Source: Narthecium ossifragum
Lineage: Eukaryota > Streptophyta > Magnoliopsida > Dioscoreales > Nartheciaceae
Assembly (NCBI GenBank): GCA_963920575.1
Contig: OY986965.1
Coordinates: 28,328,007 to 28,392,006 of the forward strand
Direction of reading: 5' to 3'
Length of the DNA: 64,000 bases
The position numbers were made by a program, and so were the translations under genes. This document shows positions 27,013 through 38,599 of the stretch, piece after piece. The notes under the pieces are model-generated. The model had not been told where the DNA came from. It worked only from the letters and a program-made list of their open reading frames with translations, and made no database searches. Numbering within the stretch: the first letter of the stretch is position 1; the number at the start of each line of letters is the position of its first letter.

Positions 27013-27350
27013 CCGTCTGGGCGTGGTGTGTTTGTAATAGTGATTTTCTTAACTGAAAAGGTGTTTAGCATAGCATGATGGTAATAATTGTGGTAGAAAA
27101 ATGCGTTTATGTAATTTTATTTCGACTGTGGTGTAGTCAAATATTAGTTTTTTCATTCAGTAAATCAGTTATTATGTTTTTATGTTTTTTACGTCGCAGT
27201 TGAGTTGCGGATAAATAAAAGCATTTATAAACTGTTTCTCATTTGAGACTGTTTGGGTGTGGTCCTCACTGGTCCATGGTGACTCCTAAAATGGGGTTAT
27301 TGTGAACATAGCTATGCTTGGTCCCAAAAAAGTGCATTTGTGCAGTACGT
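27009..27350. mobile_element. Small insertion element, family shared with 28966-29337
   Basis: Unit 2 passes directly from GATGTTAAATGGGCC across this point. The element shares with 28966-29337 the strings GGTAATAA, GTTTATGTAATTT and GACTGTTTGGGTGT/GATGCAGTTTGGGTGT. Start and end type (GCTCCGTCTGGGCGTGGTG...) suggest a MITE. No target duplication was established. Confidence 0.5.
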
Positions 27351-27513
27351 TACGGACCCAAATGGCCTTTCGACCCAGATTCCCTGTCATTAGCCAAGTG
27401 AAGGTATATTCTACTACTGTCTTGCCAAACTGCAGCACTGATTAACGTGGAAACTTTGAGTCTTCAGTCTTGATTCAAGGTGGACAAAAATAATGCGTGT
27501 AGTGGCTCCACTC

Positions 27514-27803
27514 TACCTCCGGTGGCTTTTCCTCCGAACGTGCGGCAGTGTGAAGGATAAGAGTAAGAGTCGTCCTGACAGCCAGTTGAGGGTAGGAGGA
27601 GGGCCTCTCGGCGAGGTGGTGCGAGGCGCAGGGAGACCTTGTCATGTTCGTCACGGAGGGCTGCAGAAGTGAATTTGGCGCAACCGCTTTTGGTCCGGCA
27701 GCAACGGGGATGGTGGTTCTCCGGTGAGGTGACATGGAGGCAAGAAGACGGGTGTCTGGCGAGGTGGTCTAAAACCGCCGAGCTTTTGGAATCGGGCGAA
27801 CAT
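27514..27803 (-). pseudogene. Truncated copy of RETICULATA-RELATED exon 1
   Basis: This matches exon 1 of the gene at 7199-12149 from its start codon region (ATG kept at 27803) to about codon 95, where the match stops at the duplication junction. Recognisable pieces include SEEKP and the stretch corresponding to [12 protein letters not shown]. Small insertions and deletions break the frame and the other six exons are absent. It sits directly after the DCD-Kelch copy 1 3' flank and points the same way as its parent. It therefore marks the joint of the tandem duplication. Confidence 0.85.
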
Positions 27804-27986
27804 TTGGCGTCAGTTTATTGGAACGCGGACTGGTCGGTGAGGGAAGAGGGCGGGCAAGTGGAATTGGTCTGATATTTGATTCCGTCTTCCGAGACGTTAG
27901 TTAGCCAAGAGCTTCGAGTGGTTCGCGAGTCGCGACAACACTTAACATGTAGTTATTACTTATTAGAATTGCATACGGATAACTAG

Positions 27987-28902
27987 CAGTGGCGGAACCA
28001 GGATAAGACTTAGGAGAAATCTAAAACAAAATGATTAAAAAAAAAGATACATTTGAATTACAATATCAAATATCAAGGAATAAAAATAATATAAATATTA
28101 AAATACATGTACCGTATTATGTGCTGTGATTGAGAGGTGGAAGTTGGATCCTAATTTTTTGTATTTTTTGAAAACGTTGCAAAATGACTTCGTTCTCAAT
28201 AGTTTCAAAAATTTCTCACTCGATGTATACTACTATGCAATTGTTCATTCAGTCATCTCACATCTTATTACGCAAATCAGACTTGATAATTTTCATGAAA
28301 AAGAATACTCTCTCAACGATTGCAGTTGCAACTGATAAGATCAATGCCAACTCAATAAGCCTAGTATGAGGCAAACTAAACATGTTAGAATTTTTCGCTT
28401 TTATATTTGGATGAAATTAACTCCATTAGCATATAACATGACCCCAAGAATAATGATATATGAAAGAATATGGCATAAAATGCGAAATTTAGAACTTTTT
28501 AAGGTGAAATATGACATTAACCCCTAATAAGAAATACTTTGGATCTTTAACTTATAATATATTAGGTGGACCCCCGTGTCACATGACGCAGATAACCAAC
28601 CACCAACCCCCACTACTCCTCTCTCTCTCTCTTTCCTAACACCGGGTAACCACCACCACATCACTGCTCCCATCTAGATGGCTTCATCTCGATCGCCTCA
28701 TATATCGTAACAAAATTTGGATTGGGCATTGTCAGCCGTATGATAGAATGCATATGATATTATATAATTGGTGGCTAGATGTAGAAATTAACAGCTAAGA
28801 TGTAGGAGCCAACATCCTGGGGATTGGCAACAACTTTGTCATATATGTATATCCTTCGAATTAAAGTCCAACCAGTGGGGGGGGGGGGGGTTCCAGCGTC
28901 TG
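27987..28902. mobile_element. hAT (Tip100-like) non-autonomous element with 8-bp target duplication
   Basis: Perfect 8-bp repeat ATAACTAG at 27979-27986 and 28903-28910. The left end CAGTGGCGGAACCAGG is the well-known terminus of plant Tip100-type hAT elements. The right end gives, on the other strand, the decayed CAGACGCTGGAACC. The AT-rich interior has only short open frames, so the transposase is lost. It interrupts the duplicated upstream flank of the RETICULATA-RELATED gene, which resumes at 28911. A 14-base G run lies near the right end. Confidence 0.82.
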
Positions 28903-28965
28903 ATAACTAGTGTGAATTATGCATGGTATAATATGTGTCACGTAGGAAGTCGATGTAATTTAGGC

Positions 28966-29337
28966 TCCGTTTGAATGCACGTTGTGTTTTTTTATGACTG
29001 TGGTGAGATGCGGTATGGTAATAACTTAATAAGTGTTTGGTATATAACATTAATAATTGTGGTTGAAAAGTACGTTTATGTAATTTGTTGTTTGGATATA
29101 CTCATGTACATTTATTTTTAACTGTGTAGTGAAAAATATTCATTTGTTATTTAATTTTTATGTTTGTTACGCTGCAGTTAAAAGATCAAATGAAAGCACC
29201 CAAAAACCGTTTCGTCTATGATGCAGTTTGGGTGTCAATCCCACCAATTCCCTACGAGTCCCCAAAATTTTATTAATATGGTTGCGCTCGGTAAAAAAAG
29301 AAAGTGTGTTTGAACCGTACACACTATTAGTCCGATC
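28966..29337. mobile_element. Small insertion element, second member of the 27009-27350 family
   Basis: Begins GCTCCGTTTGAATGCACG where unit 1 and unit 2 part company, and shares several blocks with 27009-27350. Likely a MITE. Its right edge is uncertain. Confidence 0.45.
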
Positions 29338-29462
29338 CAGGTGCAGCCTTGCTTGGTGAAGAGCGTGACGATCTTAGCGTAAACAATGGTGAAGGTCGAG
29401 CACCCCATTAGCTTCCTCTATTTCGTAAAAAATGATAGACTCGCTATCTCCCCCGCTAGATT

Positions 29463-29703
29463 TATGGGAATAACCTTATTCCGGGGTTAAGGGACTTTAT
29501 TCCCGGTTTCGGGAATAATTTTGTAATGATTACTTGGAATAAAGGAAAAGTAGAGTGAAGAGTGGGAATAACTTTGTAATGATTACTTGGAATAGGAAAA
29601 GGTGTTTGGGGAATAAAGTGTGGAATTAGTAGTGGATTCGGAAATATTCCTAGAATATTCCAAGAATATTTTCTTATTCCCGTTTGGTATTCCCATACCA
29701 AAC
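29463..29703. mobile_element. MITE, inverted relative of the element in aldo-keto reductase intron 3
   Basis: Contains two copies of TTTGTAATGATTACTTGGAA, the inverse of the repeat at 5520-5600, and ends CCCATACCAAACGGGG. The left end is less complete than the right. It lies between two possible NPF-derived stretches. Confidence 0.65.
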
Positions 29704-29867
29704 GGGGCCTTAATCAGCCTGCATTATGAGAAAAAAAAAGCTTGGTGAACTCTTGCTACCATCATCATGCATTCATCACAACCAAGCCCAGTTTTCAAAA
29801 TTCCTTACTTGGATGAATCACTAGGGAGGAGTAATGGAGCTTCTTGATCAGTAGACTTCTTGATCAT

Positions 29868-30150
29868 TAGAGGCCACTCGCCAGTGTGATGAGGGCCTTG
29901 CCGAATCTGGCGAAATGACTCTCTTCCTTGAGCAGATAATAGTGGTTCGTCCGGGTGCTGAGCAAGAAGACGATGAGGCCAAAGCCCATGACGATGCAGT
30001 GAATGCCGAAGCCGATGCCCCAGCCAGATGTCCCAGCCGATGTTGTCCTGCACGTAGCTGAGGACGAGGTTGGAGATGAGGACCCCAACGGACATGCAGC
30101 AATACCACCAGTTGAAGGAGGCCTGGGGCCGCCATGCTCGGAGGAAGAGG
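29868..30150 (-). pseudogene. Fragment of an NRT1/PTR family (NPF) transporter gene
   Basis: On the minus strand one frame reads ASFNWWYCC...VLSYVQDNIGW and, after a one-base shift, the next reads GWGIGFGIHCIVMGFGLIVF followed by YLLKEESHFARFGKAL. These are the segments around transmembrane helices 5 and 6 and the start of the central loop of NPF transporters (nitrate/peptide carriers of the plasma membrane). The rest of the gene is missing, the frame is broken and there is no start. A short stretch at about 29345-29400 (LFTKQG) may be another piece of the same gene. It lies in DNA found only in unit 2. Confidence 0.75.
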
Positions 30151-30439
30151 TTGCTGGATCTCCATCCATCTCAATCTCCTAAATCCCCATATCTGACCTC
30201 CTCGTCGCCCCACGACTCTTCCTCGACGTATACCCGGCGAGATCTGGTGGTCATCCGCCGTCTTTAGCCTATGCGATGCTATATCTAGAGGTGTAAAGAG
30301 TAGGAAAAAGAAAGAGAAAAATGAAAAATGAAAAATGAAAAATAGAAAAGTGAAGTTGGGAGCTCGTTGTCACTTAAGACCAGTATAGGAGGGATAGTAG
30401 GGACATTAGGGAATGATTCTGATGGCTGATCGACGAGAA

Positions 30440-30690
30440 TAGAGGATCGAAGGAGAAAAAAGTAAAGATAAAAGATAAAAGATAAAAGATAAAAGATAAA
30501 AAATAAAAGATAAAATTGGTAGGGAAATTCGACGACTAAGATTTGCCAGAAGTAGATCACCGACGAATAGGCCTCATCAAAGTTTAGGCTAAGAGTAAAG
30601 ATAAAAGATAAAAGATAAAATTGGTAGGGAAATTCGACAACTAAGGTTTACCAGAAGTAGATCGTCATCGAATAAGTCTCATCAAAGTTT
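30440..30690. repeat. AAAGAT microsatellite and tandem duplication
   Basis: AGATAAA-type repeats at about 30465-30515 continue into a block (AAAATTGGTAGGGAAATTCG...CATCAAAGTTT) that is repeated once more at about 30615-30690 with a few changes. A similar AAAATGA run precedes it at about 30315-30345. Non-coding. Confidence 0.75.
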
Positions 30691-31107
30691 GGGATAAGTG
30701 AAGAAGAGGTCGTGGGTGATTGGGGGAGTCCATCCACGAGTTAGATTGAGGCTGATGCATTAAAGATTAAAAATCTAGATCAAATGTGACGAACAACTCA
30801 AGTGATGAACAACTCAAAAATCACTCTTAAAACACAAACTTTTTTCTCAGTGTAGAACAAACCCAAATGATTAAATGTGAGCATGACTCCATTTCACCGA
30901 CATGAATCTTTATAAAACATGTCATCTTTCTAAAAGTTTACAACTTTCACACTATGGACCTCTGCTAGCTGCCTTCCGGTGATGGTGACGCCACCTCGAA
31001 ACCAAGCCAAGATGTCTCCTTTCATCAATGGAGAAGCCCAGAGCTTCGATTGGCACTATAAAGACTTCAAATTTGGATCAAAATGGTGGTCGAATGACGG
31101 TGCTGCT

Positions 31108-31640
31108 TCACCAGAAGGCATCGCTGGGGAATGGATAGCTATCCATATTGGCACCACCGAGGATATAGAAAGCAACGCCGCTGCCGCCGCTGCTTCCACC
31201 GGCATCCCCACCTGTGACGTGTGACGACTGCGAGGCCGCTGGCTGCTGCGCTGGTGGAGCCGCGGCCTCCTCGTCGCCTTTGAGCGGCAGTCTCTCATAG
31301 ACGACGTTCGCGAACGAGGCCGCCATGAGCACCACAGGCCCCGCCGCCACCAACGGCCCCATCACAACGCCGCCGAAGACCTGGCCCTAGCCTCCGGCGA
31401 GGAACACTGCTAGGCAACCAGCGCCGGGGGGCGCTGGCGGCGGGAGGACTGTGGCCGAGAGATATAAGATCTCGAAGCGGCCGCGGAGGGTCACGACGAC
31501 GACTCCGGACGCGGGAGAAGACGACACCGATGGCTGGCGGAGAGCTACGTTGACTACAGCTCCGCCCCCACTCAGCACGATGAGCGTACTCGGAGAGGAT
31601 CTCCACGACGTCGGAGCCACCGGTGACTTCCAGCACTGAC
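31108..31640 (-). pseudogene. Broken AT-hook (AHL) PPC/DUF296 gene fragment
   Basis: Minus-strand frames read [19 protein letters not shown], then (shifted) [10 protein letters not shown]...[20 protein letters not shown]...LAVFLAGG, a TAG stop, and [20 protein letters not shown]...[11 protein letters not shown]. This is the PPC domain of AHL nuclear proteins in order, including the G-Q-V-x-G-G core and the usual Ser/Gly-rich tail ending SDAFW. The AT-hook half is missing, and there is one frameshift near 31590 and an in-frame stop at about 31387-31389. AHL proteins bind AT-rich DNA and matrix regions. This copy cannot make one. It occurs only in unit 2 and is probably a transposed fragment. 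Confidence 0.8.
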
Positions 31641-32396
31641 ATGATCCTTGTGCGTGTTTTTTAATGTAGGTTGTGAAGAGAAGAGTATGTGTGTTTTTTT
31701 AAAGTGTAAAATGATGTTAACGGCTCTAATGTTTAATTAATATGATAAGATCAGTTTATGATACTGACGTCCCTTTCTTTCAAAAAATTTTTCAATGAAA
31801 TTAAATAATATTTCATGATGAATATCATCATCAAATATAATAGCTAAAATATTTAAATTATAGAACGGGGATAAGGGCTTATCCCTAAAAGACATGCTAA
31901 CCCACCTTACTTTTATTCCACTAATCTCATTCTATCAGGAATAAAAGCGGGGATAATGGATTATCCTCACCTAATCCTCAAACCAAACATAGCATGAGTA
32001 CTGCCAACTCAAACTCAGCTACTAGGAGATAGCCCACCACCATTGGCTAGCCAAACAATAGATCTCGCCACCTCCCGTGGAGTCTTTATCCTCGCCTTCA
32101 AACAAGAGCCTATTTCTTGCCTTCAATAGGACCATTGCAGCCACAAGGAATAGCCTTAGGAGACATGATGCGATCTCGATGCTGGATCAGTTGATGCTGC
32201 TGCGTCCCTTAATGCTGTCAAGCAAAATATCCTTGGGAGATATGCTTTCTGCTTTTGGATGAGCCTTTATAGACCTTCAATTGGATGACCATGTAGCGCC
32301 CATGCTTCTTTTGGGCCTGTCAAACCTACCAAGAAGTCCTATCGTGGTACTGCCGTACTGGAGTCGGCATTGAATTGAAGCAGTGTATTTTTAGTA

Positions 32397-34271
32397 GAAT
32401 TTTTTGCATTTTAGTACCCCTAAGCTTTACTTTTGCTGGTTTAATACCTTTGCCCTTGTTTTTTGCAGAACAATGCCCCTTAGCCACTAAAAAGTCCAAA
32501 TTACCCCCGGTGCTATATGACGTGGCCACTATCTTAGTTTTTTATTCTTTTAAAAAAAGAAAAGAATACAGCGGTATTTAATTCGACTGACAATCCCATT
32601 TAATGCGACCGCATTTAATGCGACTGACACATATAAACACGCGTATAAACACATATAAACACACGTAAAAACTTCCGATGATTTTTCAGCGTGTATGATT
32701 GTAATCTCGTTTTGTGATGAATATAAAAGTTGTAGATCCTTAGATACACTCTCTAACCCAACTCGTTTTGTATTTGTATGAATTTTGTACAATTTTTTAC
32801 AAATTTTCTACTGATCTACGCGTAGAAACACATATAAATACGCGTATAAACACATATAAACACGCGTACAAACTTCAAAAATTTATAACAAATTATAGAA
32901 AATTCAGAAAAATACGAAACTAGTTGGGTTAAAGAGTGGATCCAAGGATCTATAACTTTTATATTCATCACAAAACGAGATTATAATCATACACGCCGGA
33001 AAATATTTATATGTGTTTTTAAAAATTTGTAAAACATGGATAAACATGGATAAATATTTTCCGGTTTGTATGATTGTAATCTCATTTTGTGATGAACATA
33101 AAAGTTGTAGATCCTTGGATACAGTCTCTAACCCAACTCGTTTTGTATTTGTATGAATTTCGTACAATTTTTTACAAATTTTCTACTGCTCTACGCGTAG
33201 AAACACATATAAATACGCGTATAAACACATATAAACACGCGTACAAACTTCAAAAATTTGTAACAAATTGTAGGAAATTCAGAAAAATATGAAACTAGTT
33301 GGGTTAGAGAGTGGGTCCAAGGATCTACAACTTTTATGTTCATCACAAAATGAGATTACAATCATACAAACCGGAAAATATTTATCCATGTTTTACAAAT
33401 TTTTAAAAACACATATAAATATTTTCCGGCGTGTATGATTATAATCTCGTTTTGTGATGAATATAAAAGTTATAGATCCTTGGATCCACTCTTTAACCCA
33501 ACTAGTTTCGTATTTTTCTGAATTTTCTACAATTTGTTACAAATTTTTGAAGTTTGTACGCGTGTTTATATGTGTTTATACGCATATTTATATGTGTTTC
33601 TACGCGTAGATCAGTAGAAAATTTGTAAAAAATTGTACGAAATTCATACAAATACAAAACGAGTTGGGTTAGAGAGTGTATCCAAGGATCTACAACTTTT
33701 ATGTTCATCATAAAACGAGATTACAATCATACACACCGGAAAATATTTATTCAAAAATTTTATGAATTTTTACAATTTGTTACAAATTTTTGAAGTTTGT
33801 ACACGTGTTTATATGTGTTTATACGTGTATTTATATGTGTTTCTACGCGTAGATCAGTAGAAATTTTGTCAAAAATTGTACGAAATTCATACAAATACAA
33901 AACGAGTTGGGTTAGAGAGTGTATCCAAGGATCTATAACTTTTATGTTCATCACAAAACGAGATTACAATCATACACGCCGAAAAATCATCGGAAGTTTG
34001 TACGTGTGTTTATATGTGTTTATACGCGTGTTTATATGTGTCAGTCGCATTAAATGCGGTTGCATTAAATGGGATTGTCAATCGCATTAAATGCCGCTGT
34101 ATTCTTTTCTTTTCTTAAAAGAATAAAAAACTAAGATAGTGGCCACGTCATATAGCACCGGGGGCAATTTGGACTTTTTAGTGGCTAAGGGGCCTTGTTC
34201 TGCAAAAAACAAGGGCAAAGATATTAAACCGGCAAAAGTAAAGTTTAGGGGTACTAAAATGCAAAAAATTC
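32397..34271. mobile_element. Fold-back Mutator-like element with near-complete palindrome
   Basis: The left end (GAATTTTTTGCATTTTAGTA) is repeated inverted at the right end, and the two halves match as inverted repeats for most of their length. The flanks ATTTTTAGTA (32387-32396) and ATTTTTAGAA (34272-34281) agree at nine of ten bases, a Mutator-type duplication. The inside is a mosaic of one module, containing TGTATGATTGTAATCTCGTT and CTCTAACCCAACTCG, in alternating orientation about seven times, with ACACATATAAACACGCGTAT strings between. There is no transposase. Unit 1 lacks it. Confidence 0.82.
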
Positions 34272-34281
34272 ATTTTTAGAA

Positions 34282-35180
34282 GCCTATCAATCCACTAACA
34301 GCAGATGCAGCACTGAGGCTCTATGTTGGTTATTTTTGGCTCATTTTGGTGGTTGTTTGATTTAGGACGCGTTTGGCTACCATGGTATACCGGATCCGTG
34401 GTAGCCAACGGTGGATACCTCTCGTGGGCGGATTTCAATTTACGAAATCCGATCGGGATCTGCGTCGGCGCCAAATGTGCGGATCCCAGTCGTTGGAATC
34501 CACGGATCCCAGATCCCGCGGGATCCAGGGCGCGCCAAACGCCCCCCTGGTCATCACATGCATTAATATAATGCCAAATGCACCACAAGTATCATGCGGT
34601 TTGTGGGCTAGCTCATGCAATTCATAGGTGGTGATAGTTTTAGCCACGTACGGATTTTGCATCATTCCTTCTGTTTAATTATGTGATATCATGATGCTGA
34701 TTTTATCTCAATAACCAAACCTTATGAAAGTTTGAGGCATTAACACTGCCACGACTGTATCGAGGGACTTGAATATCTCAGCTGATCGTCTTGTGAGATA
34801 TGGAAAAGGAAATACTGTATTTTGAGATAGGGGATCTGATGAGCCACCACCGGATGTCCTGGGTTAACTTTATACATGACTTTGTATTTTATCTTCAGCT
34901 CAACACTTAAAGAAAAACACCCTCGTGCCTGGGAAGTGTGAAGGCCTTTTGTACATCAGTTTCGGTTTGGCTTTATATTCTTTACAAACAATGCATTTTT
35001 AAACGTTTATGTAGTACGTAGTTATAATATGTATTTTGGGAAATTAATTGTATCTAATTGTTTAAAATATTTTTGAAAAGCATAATAAAAAAAAGTCGTA
35101 AAAAATCAAATCCAAAGTTCAAACGAAAGAAGTAGCCGTTGCTTTTGGCAAATGGCAACTTACTACCTAAGCTTGTTGAT
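34282..35180. other. Unit 2 intergenic sequence, partly matching unit 1
   Basis: No gene. About 34551-34670 matches 12918-13035 of unit 1, and 34945-35150 matches about 15500-15760. The stretch 34365-34540, with TTTGGCTACCATGGTATACC and inverse-looking GCCAAACGCCCCC, may be a small MITE (TTTGG ends) but was not resolved. Confidence 0.45.
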
Positions 35181-35183
35181 TTA

Positions 35184-36025
35184 GAGCATCCGCAGCAGCT
35201 ACTGTAAAAGAGCCAAAAACTCTATTTTACAGTAGCTATAGTGTTTTTTCCCCCCAAAATCCTCCCACATCAGCTACTGTAAAATAGGGTTTTTGTTTAC
35301 AAGAGCTACAGTGATACTCCACATGTAGAGTATCACTGTAGCTCCTCTATTCATTTTTTTGTAATAAAATATGTTCTTTATGTTTTTCTTTAATTCATTC
35401 TCCCAAGCCATTTGTATATATTTTTAATTCATTCTCCCATATTGTCTAATGAATAAGAAATAATAAGATATTATGATTTTCATATTCTAATAATTTCAAG
35501 TAATAACAAATTACTATTATATAGTTATTTAATAATAAAAATGTGACTTTTTTACTTTTCAAAAAGATTATCAAAAGACATTTATCCTTTTATCTTTTCT
35601 CCAAAGCCATCTTCTCCAATGAATAAGAAATAATAATACATTAAAATTTCCAAATTTTTAATATTTTTATTTAATATATATTACTATTATATAGTTATTT
35701 GAATATATGACTATTCTCCAATAAAAAGTGACTCTTTTTTATTGTAGTCTAGAAAAATAATGAAAGCATGGATATATTACTATTATATAATTAATTTAAT
35801 ATGTTACTGTTATTGTCAAATATATTAATCAACATATAATATGACCAATGGATAAGAAATAGAAAATATAAAGAATGAATGAAAATATTAATATTTAAGT
35901 CTGATATAGAATGGTTTAGAGTATCTGATGCAGAGTGTTGTTGAATAAAGAATCTGTAAACTAGAGAAATGACTCTTTTTACTGTATTTTAGAGAATATG
36001 TTAAGAAGATCTGACGTGGATGCTC
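35184..36025. mobile_element. Harbinger-like MITE with TTA target duplication
   Basis: The ends are GAGCATCCGCAGCAGC and the inverse CGTGGATGCTC, flanked by TTA at 35181-35183 and 36026-36028. GAGCATC-type ends and a TWA duplication are typical of Harbinger-derived MITEs in plants. Internal inverted blocks (CTACTGTAAAA, TTTTACAGTAGC) flank an AT-rich centre. It lies upstream of DCD-Kelch copy 2 and is missing from unit 1. Confidence 0.75.
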
Positions 36026-36258
36026 TTACACCTTGCTCATCTGGCTCAGCCGGACGTTATATGAGAACCTTTGCAAACCCTGCCACTAATTTACCAAAAT
36101 TACACATAAGGGACTATTATTTGCGAAAAGCCCCCTTATTCTACAGTTGTTTTGTTATGGCGTCCGAGTTTTATTAAAAATTCGGGCCACCGAATGGGAA
36201 ACGTTACCGCCGCTCCTCCGTACATGCAAGATGGACTAGTAAGCCAACGTTTCCGTCA

Positions 36259-36500
36259 GATCATTTAAAAAGCCACTCACCGTCGTCACTTCCTCCTCGC
36301 TCTCTCTCACCGCCCTCATCTCCTCTCTCTCTCTGTCTCCCTGTCTCTCTAGACTCTAGGCTCTCCCGAGGGAAACCCTATTTCGAAACCCAACCCCAAG
36401 TCCTTCTCGTCCGACGTGCTGCTCTCTGTACTCTTTCTTGATCTTGTTGAAGACGCGCTCTGCGGCAAAGGATCCCGAGCTGTTGGAGGTCATCGGCGGA
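36259..36500 (+). promoter_or_regulatory. Presumed core promoter and CT-rich 5' UTR of DCD-Kelch copy 2
   Basis: CATTTAAAAA at about 36260 followed by a CTCTCTCT tract and exon-like sequence up to a GT donor at about 36501, mirroring unit 1 (16820-17066). The 5' UTR intron would extend to the acceptor at 38598 and is about 1 kb longer than in copy 1. The extra part, about 37480-38550, has no recognised content. Confidence 0.45.
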
Positions 36501-38599
36501 GGTATGACTTTTCTTTACTGCTTTTGGATATGGGTTTCTTGGTTTGAGCTCGTGCATTTCTTTTTTCTTGCGATCGTTCTGCATGCGGTTTGTGTCGTCG
36601 GATTGAGTCCTCGTTTAAGTTTTATCTTCGAGGAAATGCGGGAAAGAATGGGTTCTCGTTGCGTGTTTCCGCTTAGGGGAGTCATGCCGGGTTTGTGCTT
36701 CGTGTGGGTTTTTAGGGTTCTGCTAGATTAATCAAGAAACGCAGTTCCTTTTTCTTGTTGTTGCTCTGCATCGTGACATGAGGTAGTGATTCTATGTTTA
36801 GAAAAGCTGTTGTAGAGTTCTTGCTGTAATGTGTTTCCATCTTTGAGTCTGGATGCTGTATTTGGAATACTTAACTTGATTTTTCCTCAATATGTGCTGA
36901 GTTTCCTCTTATATGTTCTGTTTTTGAGTGCAAAGTTCTTTATCGCCTTCTGATACGTGTCTGGTCCTGCTGATGTAACTTGTCTGCAATAAACCGGTTG
37001 GAAAAGAATGGATTACTATTTTCATTTCTTGTTTTCTCCTTCTATCTATTGCATTGATTCTATAAGCATCCAAATGAGGAGAGGAGCCAGGACAGCATTT
37101 AGCTGTCTTGGTGCTTGAAGCCTCTGAATAATCGAGGCATGCACTAAGATGGCAGGGTCAAGATTTTTCATCTTCTTAATGTGATTCTAACCAAACTAGA
37201 TGACGAGACTTTATATGTTGTTTCTTTTTTATGCTGTGACCTTGTACGGTGTACCATTTTCGTAGATTCACAAGATTTCTATGTGTTGATCGCCACTTAC
37301 TCCGCCCATCAATTAGGTGTTTGGTTAGATTAAAGTTCATTTAGCTCACTTTATCATTATAAAATTCTGACGATGGATCGTGTCAATGCAAGTAATTTCT
37401 TCTTCTAAAGCCATTATTGAGCTAGCAAGGCTCCTAAAACTTTCTTCATAGAGAATCCCATCCCAAACAATAATCTTCTTTGGATAAGATTCGAACGGAT
37501 ATTTAGAACTTCGATTTTGTTTTTATGTATATGTCATTTGAGTCATTTATTACTTGGAATCATGGTTCTTATTCAAATCTATTGTTTTTTTCCACCTGGG
37601 AGTATGAAAAGAACTACTGTGACTTGAGAGATCGTGTGATTTTGTCACGTATCTTGAGCTTCAAGCTAGTCACATCTTTCAAGTGAAGATAATTGTTACC
37701 TGAATTTGGTGGTGTCCTAATATGTTGTGGAAGACACACGGGTAATGCAATCGAATTTTGTGTGAGGTGGTGTGTCTTTTGATATAGCTCTAGGTTTTGG
37801 TCCTTGATCCAAGATACACAAAGGCTAGGTGATCGTTTTTAGGAAATCATCTTATTTAAGGAGCGGATTAATGATTGATGTGTGGAGTCTGTGGACAATA
37901 AATTGCTTCTTTGCTGATGGGCTGTCTTGGCTAACTAGTGGATACTGTTTTGATGAATTGTGCCCCACACCACCACATATAGCGCTCTGATGTTGATTCT
38001 TGCATGTTGTTAATGTCGTGACCACAATGTTGCCGTTCTAGTTTTTGATCAGTGCTCCTTTATTACATAAAACCTGGTTGGCCCTAATATGTTGATCTCT
38101 GGTATTACTATACCCAGACGTCAAGATCATGATTCTTCTTGGGGCCATCTATATGACTCTTATTGTAGCTCAGCTATACAACTCAAAATGTACTTTGTCC
38201 AACATTGCTTGAATATTGATGGTTGGCAATATTGAAAGCATGTTGTTTATAAGGTATTCTATGTTATGTGATTCTTGAGTATTTCGCTTAAATACTTTCC
38301 AATAAGCATATGATTCACTAGAAGGTTCACATTTGATGATACATTTTGCTAAAGCTTTTATTGTTTCTGTTAAACAGGTGTATTTGTCTTTTTAGCCATT
38401 GCTTTGTTTCCTCGCCATTTGGTCTCTTTTCCATCAGTTGATGAAAACTCTTATTTTTTACTTATTGAAGTTGCAGTTTATTAATCTTAAGTGTGTTAGG
38501 GAAGAAAATATCGCAGGTGATTGTTAGCTTTTTTCCCTGTTGTTTCATCTACACATGAGGATATCGCAGGTGATTGTTAGCTTTTCTTCTAATTGCAGA

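Larger units (their letters stand above)
11868..27481. repeat. Unit 1 of a tandem segmental duplication
   Basis: This unit runs from inside exon 1 of the RETICULATA-RELATED gene, across the intergenic region, to just past the end of the first DCD-Kelch gene. Long matches to unit 2 are seen in the exon 1 sequence, its upstream flank (about 12180-12360), the stretch around 12710-13035, the Kelch 5' UTR, all ten coding exons and most introns. Matching ends near 27481. Gaps in the match coincide with insertions specific to one unit. Confidence 0.88.

Noticed and set aside
29848..30213. A 121-residue minus-strand ORF as a gene
   Set aside because: It is an out-of-frame translation over the NPF fragment. 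The true family signal lies in the other two minus frames.
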